Shown here in pieces: positions 52,276 to 63,960 of a stretch of 64,000 nt of DNA. The translations under genes were made by a program, and so were the position numbers. The notes beneath the pieces were generated by a model. The model was given only the letters and a program-made list of their open reading frames with translations. It ran no database searches and was not told the DNA's origin. Source of the DNA: Cololabis saira (lineage: Eukaryota > Chordata > Actinopteri > Beloniformes > Belonidae); NCBI RefSeq assembly GCF_033807715.1, contig NC_084606.1:33521861-33585860 (forward strand), written 5' to 3'. Positions within the stretch are counted from its first letter, which is position 1. Each line of letters opens with the position of its first letter.

Positions 52276-52847
52276 CTATCCGCCTTTCTGGAAGAACATG
52301 AAATCCTGCAGAGCAGCACAAAAAATGTCAAATTAAAGAAAGAAAGAGCCACTGAGAGTTAATTATCCCACAGCACGACCAGTTGTGGTCACTAAGATTT
52401 GGGACTCACAATCAGGAAACAGGCGCCCATGAGGACAGCTTTCATCTTCACGTCCAAGTCCAGTGGGAACTGGATGCCAAAGTTATCAGTGTCGGTAAAG
52501 GCTTCCTTCATTAGGCCGCTCCACTGCTTGCTGATGCGACCAATGGTTTCCTCGCCATCTTTCCCCTTCAGCTGAAAATTATCAAAAGTAACACCGATTT
52601 TCATCACAAATAGTCGATAATCTGTGAAGTCCTGCCAGAAAAAAACTATTATTTGTGTCCCATTTCCTCAAATTTCTGTGTGCACCTCAAAGTTGACGTC
52701 CTCACAGCAGTTGCAGGTGAAGCAGGGCCCCACCAGTTTCATCAGGGTCTCCTTGTTTGGTCCGAGGATGGAAAACTTTGGAATACAAAGGTCCCAGTCC
52801 TGTTGGATGTACCCTATGGTGGTGCCCGGCGGTGCCTGGACCTCCAT
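52276..52847 (-). CDS. plscr3: plscr3-like copy 2, exons 5-7 with very short introns and a truncated tail
   Basis: Exons are 52847-52686, 52571-52410 and 52305-52276, with introns of 114 and 104 bp. Exon 6 preserves [20 protein letters not shown]. In exon 7 the sequence aligned to copy 1 GAGAAAGTCGGGGAGGCC reads CAGAAAGGCGGATAGGCC, creating an early TAG at 52276-52278. Confidence 0.88.
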
Positions 52848-55800
52848 CTGTAAATCACATGCTTAAACTTAGACATGCACCTAAATGCCACACACAATTA
52901 GGACGTTATCTTGACCTGGCAAACGACAACTATAAATAAAGCATCACGAGGTGATGGAGTTCGTCCCACTCGACAGCAGGAATGTGAGCTGAGACTTTAA
53001 CTGCTCCATTGTGAAACCTTGTAACAAAGGTAACCCATCTCACAAGGGTTCCTGTCTGAGAGGTGAACATGGAGCTGCAGTATGTGAGAAACATTGGAGT
53101 ATTCAGTTAAACCTTGTTGGTTTAAGTGTGATTAATCAATATGAAGCCTTTAACAACTTTGGAAACATTCACAACCGTCATTTATAAGCAAACACACACA
53201 TGTAGAAAGATTCAGACCTCTTGCAGGCAGCAGGGACAACAGCAGGACATGCAGCGATAAGGCCGGATGAGGTGGATGACCTCCCTGTCCATGGTGTCCT
53301 TGATTTTCATGTCGAAGCAGCGCAGAGAGCCGCAGCAGTTCCTGGTGCAGCAGTCGTTTTTCTCCTTGGCCATGTAGATGTTTTGCCCGAGGCTGTTCTT
53401 TATCTCGTACTGGTTGTTTGTCTCGAAGCCAGTGAATACTGGGGATGGTTTGGAAAGGGAGGAAAAGTTGAATCACAACAGTTCAGCAGACATGTGGGAC
53501 ACTTCCTTGTGATGATGCAACGACCAGTGAAAGAGACATCGATTTTACCTTCCACGAGCTCAAGTTTTTGATGGATCAGGATCTGGTCGATCTGAAACCA
53601 CATAAGGAAAAAGTCCTGTTTAACACTTCAGAACATAATAATCTTGTTTCCCATGTGATAAACTGTGTAGACATTTTACATGTAAGGCAATGCAAAGAAG
53701 ATATGATATATTTACATAAAACCAAGGCCACCGCCACTATCAATGTACTGTATGCACACATTTCTTCTCCTTTGCCTGAGTTATTCACTTTGGAGCTATA
53801 AAAGCAACTTAAATGTATTGTGATTTGGTGCTTCATTAAAAACCTCCAGATTGTTTTCACAAGAACAATACAGGACATGAACTTTTCGAATTCCAAGAAC
53901 AGAGGTCATATTTTGTTTTGCTCGTAAAAATGGTTTTAAAAAGCACAGGAAGTTGCAGTAAATCAGTTTGAATAATGATAAACGGAAGCCAGATTATTTA
54001 ATTGTTTTCTAGGACAAACACATGTGATGTTTTATTTCAGCTCGACAGAGAAGGGAATATTGAAAATTAAAAAACAATGCCATGGTTCCTTTTCACGAGT
54101 GAGCACATACTTAAAATAATATTTTAGGGAGTTGCCTGATACGAGGAAGGAAGGAAGATTCTAACAGAAATATAACCTTTACCACTTTCCTACATGTTTA
54201 AGCTAAATGAAAGGCAATGGTCATTAAAAGGAAAAAGATGATTTAAATGCATTTAATTGTTATCATCCCGAGAAAAACTAAGTTAAACCAGCACTGTCAT
54301 TACTAGTTAGACAAGACACAGAACAGCAAAACCACAGCCGGCCCAAGGCATGAGAACCGTTTTAGAGCTCCAAGGCCACTAGAGGGCGCCCAAGAGCAAT
54401 TAAACAAAAATAAAGTAATTTATTTTTTCAATGTATCAAAATAGCGATTTCTATTTGATCAAAGATATATTGTTGTACAACAACACCATTTCAACAGAGT
54501 GCTGCTGCTGATGTAGACCTAGTGATTATTATTAATGCCTCCGGAACTAATGCTTCCTGCACCGGTGCCGCCAAAAATTAAAAAAAAAAGCGTAACGCCG
54601 GCTCCCGCCTCCCGACATGCTCACGGCAGATCCAACACACAGGTGGTCAGGCGAAATAATGTCGGAAAAAAGGACACATCCATCTGGGGCAGAGAAAAGA
54701 AAAGGAAGAAAGAGTAAGAGGAGAATTTTTTTTCATTAGTATAGTGGTTCTTATCTTTGTTTATTATTCTATTATTTATTTTAATGGTTTTATTATTAGG
54801 GCCCGAGAACTGACAGTGCGAAGGCCCTATTGTATCTGTAGGATTTTTTTTTTTTTGTTTGTTTGTTTTATTTTTATTTTTTTTTTTCCTTCTTCCGACG
54901 AAATGAGGGCCTTTTTGCCCCCCTAAACGTGCCCCAAAAGTCACCAAATTTTGTACAAAAGCCAGGCCTGGAGAAAAATTTGATATTTAATGGTTTGCAT
55001 TAATGGGCGCGGCAAAATGGCTGTGTGGTGCCCCCTTCAAAATGTATACAATTATACAATCGAGCCCGTCGCCCCATATTGACATAGAAAAACAAAATTT
55101 GCTACACATGTACAACATGTCAAGACGCACCAAAAAGTCTCTTGGACCAATACCCTAACAACAACAGGAAGTCAGCCATCTTGAATCAAATGACCGATTG
55201 TTCGCCATTGTCACACATCATATTTGAACGAACTAGTCTTAGGGATTTTATCACACCGACTTCAAATTCCCTCAGAATCATCTTCAGACATTGGAGATGA
55301 AAAGTTATCAAAATCGTTTTCCTATGTTATTCCTGGTTACCGTGACAACGCAGCAAATTTCCATGTCTCGCCATGAAAAAGGAAGCTGCTATAACTTCAG
55401 CATACTTTGTCCAATCTGCACCAAATTTCTCATGCTTCATAAGTGACCCGCCCTGAACACACCTGCACTACATATTGACTCAGAATCATAGTGCCCCCTA
55501 CTGGCAACAGGAAGTTATTACACATCATATCACGGACATTTTCAACCTGTCTCTGGCCCAAGCTGTCATCCCACCCTGCCTGAAATCAGCCACAATCATC
55601 CTGACCCCTAAATGTCACCCACTGCAACTCTCAATGACTTCCGCCCTGTAGCACTCACCCCAGTCATCACCAAGTGCTTTGATCATCGGCTGCCCTCTGC
55701 CCTCCCTGTCTGACATCTACAGCTCCCGCTGCCTCAGCAGGGCAAGGAACATTTTAAAGGGCAACACCCACCCCGGTTTCCACTTATTCGACCTGTTGCC

Positions 55801-58800
55801 CTCTGGGGGGCGCTTCAGGTCCATACGAACCCGAACAAACAGACTCAGGGACAGCTTCTTCCCCAAAGCTGTGAACTTTCTAAACCAATAAGCTACCTCA
55901 CACTGTGCAATATTCTTCATCCATTCAAGTGCAATATTCTTCGACTCATTCATGTGTATTATTATCCTCTCATTCACTCATTTTCATAGTGTATGTATAT
56001 ATATTTATGTTTCCTGTTCTCATTTTGTTGTTTACACAGTCTTTGTTTAGATAGTCTTTGCATGTGTGCACTTTTACGGAGATGCTGCCTAATCTCATTG
56101 TACCAGTATAATGATAATAAAGGCTTTCTATTCTATTCTATTCCTAGGGATTTTATCACATTGACTTCAAATTCGCTCAGAATCATCTTCGGACATTGGA
56201 GATGAAAAGTTATCAAAATTGTTTTCCTACGTTATTCCTGGTTGCCGTGACGATTCGGCAAATTTCCATGTCTCGCCATGAAACAGGAAGCTGCTAAATA
56301 AGTGAGTCTGATGTCTTGTATTCTTCAGCTATCTAAAATACACAATTTTTTTATGATTTACCAGGCACATTAGGTGTATTTGCACAATGTATCGGTATCG
56401 AATCGGTATCGCCGATACCAGCCTGAATTTTAATCATTATCGGTTCGGAAAGGACATCGGAACAAAGAAATATTTTTTCTTTCCTTCAGTCTGCTGCAGC
56501 ATGAATGTTGTATTTTTGGGGCAAAGTACCAGTCTGTACAGTTAGTGAGGCCAAGGCTATATCTTGCTGCTCTCAGCAGTTTTGGTTTAATCAAGTGGCC
56601 AAGGCTATATTTTCCATCACAATTCGTATTATTATTGCATTGGTATTACTTATGTTTCTGATTAATTTACAGCAACAGCATACTTTTAACGTGTAACACA
56701 TTCATGAGTAGAGACATGTCAGGCTGTCACTAGGATGTGAACAACCCTGCCAGAGATGCATTGAGTTTATTCACATGACTACTTTCCATTCACTACCTAC
56801 CTGTGTGAGATACTCGAGCCCGGGTGGGACCCCGACAGCAGAAGCCCCAGCAGCGGGGGCCGGGGATATCCCACCATGCGGGTCTCCATACTCTGGCCCT
56901 TGACCCGGCTGATACATGACAGGATCGGGAGGACCCTGATTGTAGCCCTTGCCTTGACTGGGGTCTCCGTAACCCCCCGCAGGATCGGGACATGGAGGTG
57001 CGGAGTTGCCACCAGACATCTGGTAGGAGCCTGGGTAACCTGAAGAAAGAAGAAATGACATCTGCTCACCTTTTACAGATTCATGCTGTAGCTGTGTTTA
57101 TATGAAAAGAAATGATGCATTTTGAAATTTAAATTGTATAAAAAGAACATCAAAGGTCACTGCGGGTGTGAGAGAAAAATTAATTACAGACGAGTTACAT
57201 TCAACCATAAATGCTGTGAAACAAGCTTTTTAGGAGATGGTGATTTTTTTATCACATGTGAAGCGTTATTGATCTCAGATCAATACGACATGTGAAGCAG
57301 CAACAATAACGTCCAATTCTAATCATGGAATCAAAAAATTACAACAAAAGGCATAATGCAGAGAAATCTCTACAATGACTGAAATGTTAATAAAATAGTG
57401 TCTTAGCTACTAGGAATTAAGAGTAATGTGTTTTTGTTATTATGCCCTTTTGTGTTGAAGTTACTTATGGATGTTAATAGTTTTGTGAAGACAGTAACTG
57501 TTCATTTCTGTTTGTTTACGGATCTGTTACATTCATTCTCAAGCGTCTTGTAAATTAAAAATGGTAAACCATTTTCCTTGGTCAAGACTAGAGCAGCTCG
57601 TCTCAAACAAAACTTTGTTGTAGATATGCTGCTAGACATACGCTGCAGGGAGACACCAACATGATCCACTGAGCGGTGCCCCTCACCCCTCCTTATCTCC
57701 TCTTGTTCTCTTTCTTTTCTTTAGATCAACCCTCAGTTGTTAATTAGAAGTATCTCATCACCATAACTGTTCTCCAATGTTCTTGTAGTTTGTTGTGCTG
57801 GTCTGTCGCCTATTTTTCTCTTCTGTGCGTGTTTGCAGGCCAGAGCTTCAGGAGCTGCATGATATCCTGCACTCCCCCCTTCTGACCACCTCAGTATCCA
57901 TCCATCCATTTTCTATACCCGTTTTATCCTTTGTAGGGTCACTGGGGTCTGCTGGAGCCTATCCCAGCTCATTACAGGTGAGGGGCAGGGGTACACCCTG
58001 GACAAATCGCCAGTTTATCGCAGGTCCTTATACGTATATAGACAACCATGCATGCTCACACTCCACCCCAGTGTCTGATTTCTAAATTTGTCTATATAGT
58101 CATCCCTGTAGTACACCAGCTTACCATTGTGTGTCTCTCATCTCTGTTCTTCATTCTCTCTGTCTGATCTCTCTTTTCCTGCTCTGCCCAGCGAGACTCC
58201 CCCCTTATGAGCCAGGTCCTGCTCAAGGTTTTTTTCCCACCTAAAGAGGGAGTTTTTATTGCCACTGTTCGGCTTAAGGTTTTTCTCCCACTAGGGGAGG
58301 TTTTAAGGCGGGAATATACTCTACGCAGGTGGCTGCGTATCCTGCGTACCCTGCGAACGTGTCTGTTCATGCTCCACTGCGTACGTCGCGTACCACCCGA
58401 GTAGAGCATGTCATACCGATGGTGACCGATAGGGGGGCAGTAAGCAGAGCAACAGTTGGAAAAGCTACTTATATTAAGTAGCAGAAGTAGTAGCAGCAGC
58501 AGCGGTAGCAGATTAGAAAAACGAACACTTTTACAGGACAATATTGGATGATGTAGGAGATTATAACATCGTGTGAATGTGTTTGAATGTGTATGAATGT
58601 TTGGTGGTGGTCGGAGGGGCCGTTTGGCGCGATATGGCAGCCACGCTCCCGTCAGTCTGCAGGGCAGCTGCGGCTACAGACGGAGCTACCACCGGGGAGG
58701 ATGTGTGTGAATTAATAATGATCTCTGTAAAGCTCTGGGTGCCTAGAAGGAAGCTAAAGAAAACCACAACATTATTATTATTATTATTACTCTTTTTTTA

Positions 58801-61800
58801 ATGTGTATTACTTATTTATATTACTGTTTTACCCCCTTCCCTGTATGTGTGTGTGTACTTCTGCTACGTGAGTTTCCCCGTTGAGGGAGTAATAAAGGAC
58901 TATTTTATCTTATCTTATTATTGCTTATTATTAAAAATGGATAGTCTTTCCAGACTAATTTATCCAGCATTCTCCTTACCCATCTCAACAAGAATGACGA
59001 AACAATAAATCCAGTTAATTTTAGGTTCATATGGAGAAGTAGATGTCAATATAAGAAAGATTAACATGGTAAAAAAAATGTATTGTTCCTAATATGATTC
59101 CAAGTCATTCATTTGCAAGTCATTCAATAGTATTTTTATTGAAGACAGAGTATTTAAAATAAAATAAGTCCCGTCAATTGACTCCCGGCTCCCGGCTCCG
59201 CTTCCTCCCGGCTCCGGGAGGCACCGAGGCTCGGCGCGTACCTCCGCCGGGGCTCAGGCACCGAGGCTCGGCGCGTACCTCCGCCGGGGCTCGGCCGCCG
59301 GGGCTCGGCCGCCGTGGCTCGGCCGCCGGGGCTCGGCGGCCGGGGCTCGGCGGCCGTGGCTCGCCATCCGCGGTACTCCCGGGGACTCTAGTCCCGCAGC
59401 ACCAGTGAGTATTTTGACCGGAGAGATTATAAAATACCGGACTTCGGCATATTTTACCGGACAACGGAAACCCTGGGGGGAAGTTAAATATTGCATAAAT
59501 ATATGCACGGGGAACTTTCTCCAGGGGAGAGCAGCATAATCGTGCCAGCCGGGATCAGACCGGGAACAGCGATACTAGCGGCCAGAGCGAGAACTGCAGG
59601 TCGCGTACGCGTTCAGTGTCTTTTTGAGAACGTGCACGTCGACGCGTCAAATGTACGCAGGATACGCAGGATACGCGAGACGTGACGTCACGCGTATCCT
59701 GCGTCTCGCGTACGCGTTCTGAACTGCAAGTATAAACGCGGCTTTACCTGCCATTGTTTATGTAATAATGTTCCGGGTCTCTGGAAAGCGCCTAGAGACA
59801 ACTGTGTTTTGTTCTAGACAGTATACACAGTAAATAAAATTGAATTGACAAAAGATTCACAACTGGATTACTACTCGCTACTTTTGACTGAGTAACGAGT
59901 GACTTTTTCTGTTTACTTTGGTAAATGGCTTACACTTGTATTGGGCTTTCCAGCAGTACTCCTACAGCATCAAAGCACTTCACACTGCAGACATTCACCC
60001 ATATACATACTGGTTGTTGGTGGAGCTGCCATGCAAAGGCAATGGTCTGACAACCGGGAGCAACAGGGGGTTCAGCGTCTTGCCCAAGGACACATTTGGT
60101 GGGCCATTTTGGTGGGACACTCGGGCTCGAACCACTGACCTTCATATTCATAGGAGAACGCTTTACGCTCTCTTCTTCCATTTATTGCTGGAAGATTTGT
60201 GTGTTTTTGCCTGCGTGTCACTTATTTAGCATGTTTTGGTGAGAAGTTCAAGCTTGGTTTTTATGCAACCATTAGCGATGGGTTCAGTAGTCCTATTTTC
60301 ATGACTGTTTCTTAGGTTTGGTTCTTTGGTAGTTGGGGCTGCTTTGTTTAACAGATTCTTCCCTCAGAGCAGGAATGGCAGAATGGCTTTGCATAGTGAC
60401 CTATTTAAGTTTTTTTAGCTGCACATGATTTGTTTTTCCTCTTCCTGTTTCTGGGGCTTTCCAGGTCAAAAAGCTGCACAGAAGAACCAGTAAGCACTGG
60501 AGCTTTAGCTCCCTTCAGAGGGATTCCTGGAGGAACTGTTTTGAGGAGGGAGACGTTAAGCCCCTCCTCCTCATCCCTGCTGACTTTTGCAACAGCAATG
60601 CAAAAGTTCTGTAAGACAAAACTGAGGTTGCTTAATGAAGATGGCAGTAATCATGATGCATGAATGTGTGGCTAGGAGTCGGTCCTGCTCATAACCGTCG
60701 TGTGTGATTAATGTAGTTCATGCTGCGTTTTCCTGAATGCAACCAAACCAATAGTCAGCAGAGCAGCAATACAAGCAAAAACATATTTATAGGTGAGCAA
60801 GTAGCGCAACACCACTGCTAGTGTGGTTTTTAAGGATCGCATCTACAGATCTTGTTCTGACTGAGCACAACCAACTCCACTCATGAGAAACTTTCGCGTG
60901 TTGGTTGATTAGGATCCAAACGCAGGAGAGACCAGGAGGCAGAAGTTCCAAAAGATGGTGATTTATTAATCCAAAAACAAACCAAAAGCGCTGCTGAGCA
61001 GGGTTAAGAAAAGGGCTTTCAAGAAACTGACAGGACACGAGTAGGGTGGAAACCTTACGGACCAGCAGGGAGCAAGGGAAGGACAAGACAAGATATACAC
61101 AGAAGGGTTGACGAGACACAGGTGCAGACAATCAGGGCAGGTGGGAACAAGGGAAGTCAAGACAGAACCGAAACACAGACACGGGTTTCAAAATAAAACA
61201 GGAACTGAAACCAAACCATGACATTTTTAATCTCCAGGTGAGAGCAGTGTTGGGCCACAGTCCTATGTGAACATGGGAAGCCTTAATTTCAACTTTAAGG
61301 CCCAGCTCTGAGGCCTCATTCTGAGACCAGCCTCGATTTCTCAAAGCTGACCACATGGTTTGAACAAAGGAAATTAAGGAATGACTCCAAAGCCCAACGG
61401 GCTTTGCAGTTCATCGCCTTTAGAGGTGTCAAAAGGGGGCGGGATTGAAGTCACGCGCGTACAGTAAGGAAAGGGAATCTTTCAGCAGGCCCTGCTGATG
61501 CAAGGCTTGTCCCCGCTGGTGGTTAAATAGCACTGGCTTCCCGAACCTCGTGCTCTTTTCTTCAAGGTTTCCAAGCTCTTCCATGGAGCTCTCCGTGAGT
61601 TACAAATGCTACATGCTCGCCAACACAGAGACGAGGACAGCCAAGGAAAGAGCAGCTCTTCACCAGGACCCCCTGCGGAGCGTAACCTCCCAGCTGTCCA
61701 CCAAGGAACGCTGGTCAGCTTCCCAAATCTCGCTCTCTCCGATTTTCTTCACCGTAAGGGAAACATCTACTACACCTCATCTCCAATCACCGTGACCAGC

Positions 61801-63810
61801 ATCAGCCGAGGAGCATCCCACCAGCTGTGCTCGTGAAAGCCCACTCGCCCACCCGGGTTAAAGCGGATTTACCCTCAAACGTTCCGACAAAGGGGGACAG
61901 GGACCGTGCGCACCGAGACAACGTGACCAGGCTAAGATGAGCAGGAAAGAGGGGCCGCCCGGCTGCCAGCGGCGCTGCATCATTTGTCTCCGAGAGGCAG
62001 AAATAGAGAGGGAATGGGTGCCACTCACACTGAGCCACCAGTGGGAGCGTAAAATCAGTAACCTGTGGACCGGGGCCAGAACCAGGAGTTTGATAAAGGT
62101 ACCGGTTGGTGAGAGACCACACCCATTTCCAAAGCGGTTGGCGTGATTGTGTTTGCATTGTTGGTTTGCTCATGACTGTGTAAAGTGCCAACGGTCTCTC
62201 ATGCAGACCAACGGCCGTTACGTTTGTGTACTATATTGTTACGGTGGTGAGAGATCACACCAGTTTTCCTTTCCTTTTTACTAACCCACACGGACAAGTT
62301 AGTACCCCGGCCATCAGGCCTCCGATACTTTCAGTCCCCACTGGGTGGAGAAACCTTCCCCCCGTAGATTTGAAAAGCGCGCGTCTGCTATCTCTCTTTG
62401 AGGTCTTACGTGACGTGATGCTGTTCGCCATTTTCCTTTTGGTCCACATTGCGTGACGTTGTTCGCCATTTTGGTTTGGTCCACGTGACGTGACGTTGCT
62501 CTGACGCACACACACATACTGACGCACACACACATGCGCTGACACCCACACACACACACGTAGATGATCTGAAGTTTGTGTTTACTGTTAGTTAGTTATT
62601 GTTTTTGTGTAGTTTAGCCATCAGAATTGATGGCGTTGTTTTATTATCTTTTAACAATTGTGTAAGTGTTTTTTTGTGTTTAACACTTGATTCATTTGAA
62701 TGAGAGAAGTTGTTTGTGTTTATTTTGTCACATTTGTCACAACTGCCGGTTGCAAAGGTCTGTGCTCGGACTCCTCCCTTCACTGTTATTCTGTAACCAC
62801 CCCCCCCCCCCGCAACAGGCTGGCACATATGGAATACCAGTTACTTTGAGACTGATTTTGCTGTTTAGTTATTATTTTCCTAATAAGTTAAGTTTTCATA
62901 AATAATCTTCTTAATAATTATTAATAATAATCGAAAGACAATTATTAATAACTCTTTAATAACAGAACCAGGACCCCCTTTTTGGCACAACAGCAGCATT
63001 GCTACTTTAAATTCAGTTTTTGTTTGAGCAGCATGAATGAATTATATCCAACAATAAAAAATAAGAAGTGTTTTAAGCTTCACTGTAAATCAGATGTATT
63101 CCCTTTTCTCCTGATGACAGAACCGTTTACTCAGCATTTAAAAGATTATCATCAAGAATGCTCATCTCTCCCATCCCAGGTTCATCAAAAGTGCTGGATG
63201 AGGAGTGAGGATTCTGTAGTTAAAACTTCTGAAATCAGATTTCTTTCGGTCATTTTCTTCTTGTCAGTTATTTAAAAAAAATATATAGGCTATGTAAATA
63301 AGAGATCGAATTGGGCTGTGGGTTTTAAAATCCTCTCACGCACACATCACATCTACTTGTAATGGGAATTAATAAAACGCCACACACGGAGGTATAATTC
63401 CCTTCATTTTAATGAAACAGAAACATCAGATTAGCGACTGTGATGATACATGTGTTGATTTCAGAGGTTTCTGGCCGTGCCTTTCAACTGAAGCTCAACA
63501 GTGACATTAAACCAACACGTTAAATCCCACAAACTACAATTAAGTTCATTAAAAAAAAATCTGGAAGCAAAATACATTTTTAAAACCCCTTTTGTACATT
63601 AAGAAAAGCCTGAAGTCGCACAATCATGAAAAACAAGATCCTCATCATCATTACACAAGAACGACAAAAGCATCAGCATGGGATTTTTTTTTTTAGGTCA
63701 TGAGCAAAGAAGCTTACAAGAAAAACAAAAAAGTGCAGTTTTTAATAAGAACGTGAGACATGCTTTCAGTTAAATTAAATTAAATTAAGTCACTTACCAG
63801 GAGCGGACAT
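52276..63810 (-). CDS. plscr3: phospholipid scramblase, tandem copy 2 (PLSCR3-like), 7 coding exons
   Basis: Exons in transcript order: 63810-63798, 57039-56801, 53591-53549, 53438-53218, 52847-52686, 52571-52410 and 52305-52276 (stop TAG). All are in phase; total 870 nt, 289 residues. The architecture equals copy 1: Pro/Gly-rich N-terminus (about 84 residues, 20 shorter), [10 protein letters not shown], cysteine cluster CCCPCC (164-169), [19 protein letters not shown] (253-264) and the C-terminal membrane segment. Differences hit conserved places: WHPCLPKF is [12 protein letters not shown] is CCED (Glu221), and the tail stops at DFMFFQKGG, ten residues earlier than copy 1. Introns are mostly far shorter. 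It is probably expressed, since frame, splice sites and 5' flank are intact, but it may be under weaker constraint. Confidence 0.88.
53218..53591 (-). CDS. plscr3: plscr3-like copy 2, exons 3-4
   Basis: Exon 3 (53591-53549) encodes [14 protein letters not shown] and exon 4 (53438-53218) encodes [17 protein letters not shown] through [14 protein letters not shown]. The intron is 110 bp. The cysteine cluster is the canonical CCCPCC, unlike the CWCPCC of copy 1. Confidence 0.9.
54337..54720 (+). pseudogene. hAT (ZMYM-like) transposase N-terminal relic
   Basis: Starts with a CAGCCGGCCCAAGGCATGAG end. From 54659 a frame reads [20 protein letters not shown], a basic leader like that at 11311 but from a different family; it then ends. 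No catalytic region. Confidence 0.5.
54798..56295. repeat. GGGCCCGAGAAC-type repeat, split by a LINE fragment
   Basis: 54798-55530 and 56147-56295 are parts of the family seen at 16866. The sentence TAGGGATTTTATCACA..GACTTCAAATTC occurs on both sides, at 55239 and 56148. The middle is LINE. Confidence 0.6.
55532..56146 (+). pseudogene. LINE C-terminal fragment
   Basis: Encodes [40 protein letters not shown] and [17 protein letters not shown], then stop and a 3' UTR ending AATGATAATAAAGGC with a (TATTC)n tail. Same family as 37846-40135. Confidence 0.75.
56801..57039 (-). CDS. plscr3: plscr3-like copy 2, exon 2: shortened proline-rich N-terminus
   Basis: This 239-nt exon matches copy 1 exon 2 at both ends (GYPGS...GLEYLTQ). 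It lacks in-frame pieces of the Pro/Tyr-rich part, about 20 codons in total, including the PQHGG and PPPGFSMGN segments. The missing lengths are multiples of three, so the frame is kept. Confidence 0.87.
57560..59850 (+). mobile_element. L2-type LINE 3' UTR interrupted by a Harbinger-like element
   Basis: 57560-58305 and 59747-59850 join into one fish L2 3' UTR (GGAGTTTTTATTGCCACTGT, TTTTTCTCCCACTAGGGGAG, then CCTGCCATTGTTTATGTAAT and AAATAAAATTGAATTGA). An RTE-type CATCCATCCATTTTCTATAC piece lies at 57899-58085. Absent from copy 1. Confidence 0.65.
58306..59743. mobile_element. PIF/Harbinger-like non-autonomous element
   Basis: Starts AGGCGGGAATATACT and ends AGTATAAACGCGGCT, inverted with a few mismatches. 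Flanked by TTA on both sides (58303-58305 and 59744-59746), the Harbinger 3-bp duplication. Both ends have inverted CGCAGGATACGC-type subrepeats. The interior has a GC-rich GGCTCGGCCGCCG tandem (59170-59400) and a CAGGGTTTCCG-ended sequence (minus strand, ending 59476) that is probably another hAT end. Confidence 0.65.
59925..60178. repeat. dispersed repeat specific to scramblase copy 2
   Basis: Contains TTGGGCTTTCCAGCAGTACT ... CAAAGCACTTCACACTGCAG ... GTCTTGCCCAAGGACAC, a widespread fish repeat body. Copy 1 reads straight from TTTGGTAA to the homologous TATTTATTGCTGG at about 42146. Confidence 0.6.
60884..61240. repeat. dispersed repeat in scramblase copy 2 intron 1
   Basis: Interrupts host sequence that in copy 1 reads CCACTCACTCCAGGT. 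Body has GGATCCAAACGCAGGAGAG, GTGCAGACAATCAGGGCAG and AAATAAAACAGGAACTG. Class not assigned. Confidence 0.5.
61250..62985. other. unclassified 1.7-kb insertion in scramblase copy 2 intron 1
   Basis: Not present in copy 1. Contains GTTGGTGAGAGACCACACCC (about 62105) and GGTGGTGAGAGATCACACC (about 62244), a pair of similar words 140 bp apart. CA-rich DNA lies at 62500-62560 and a C-run at 62800-62810. Frames up to 129 codons have no domain I can name. Confidence 0.4.
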
Positions 63811-63960
63811 TATGGGGAGGCGGCTTTAGATGGAGAAAGACGACGTCACACTTCCCGTATCACTCCCTGGTTTTCTCTGGGAAACTGAGAGCCGAGAGGA
63901 AGAGGGGAGGGAAGGAGAGGAGGGGTTTGTGGTACCAGCCAGAAGGATGAAACAAGCAAA
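63798..63960 (-). promoter_or_regulatory. first exon and proximal promoter of plscr3-like copy 2
   Basis: Same arrangement as copy 1: ATG at 63810-63808, donor at 63797, CRE-like GTGACGTC at 63849-63842, then near-identical flank to about 63950. One visible change is TTTAAA of copy 1 to TCTAAA here, between CRE and ATG. The window ends shortly after, so distal elements are not visible. Confidence 0.5.

Noticed and set aside
59174..59464. Arg/Pro/Ala-rich frames on both strands
   Set aside because: They come from a GC-rich tandem repeat within a transposable element.
61802..62191. 129-codon minus-strand frame
   Set aside because: No start context, domain or paralogue in copy 1; inside an unclassified insertion.
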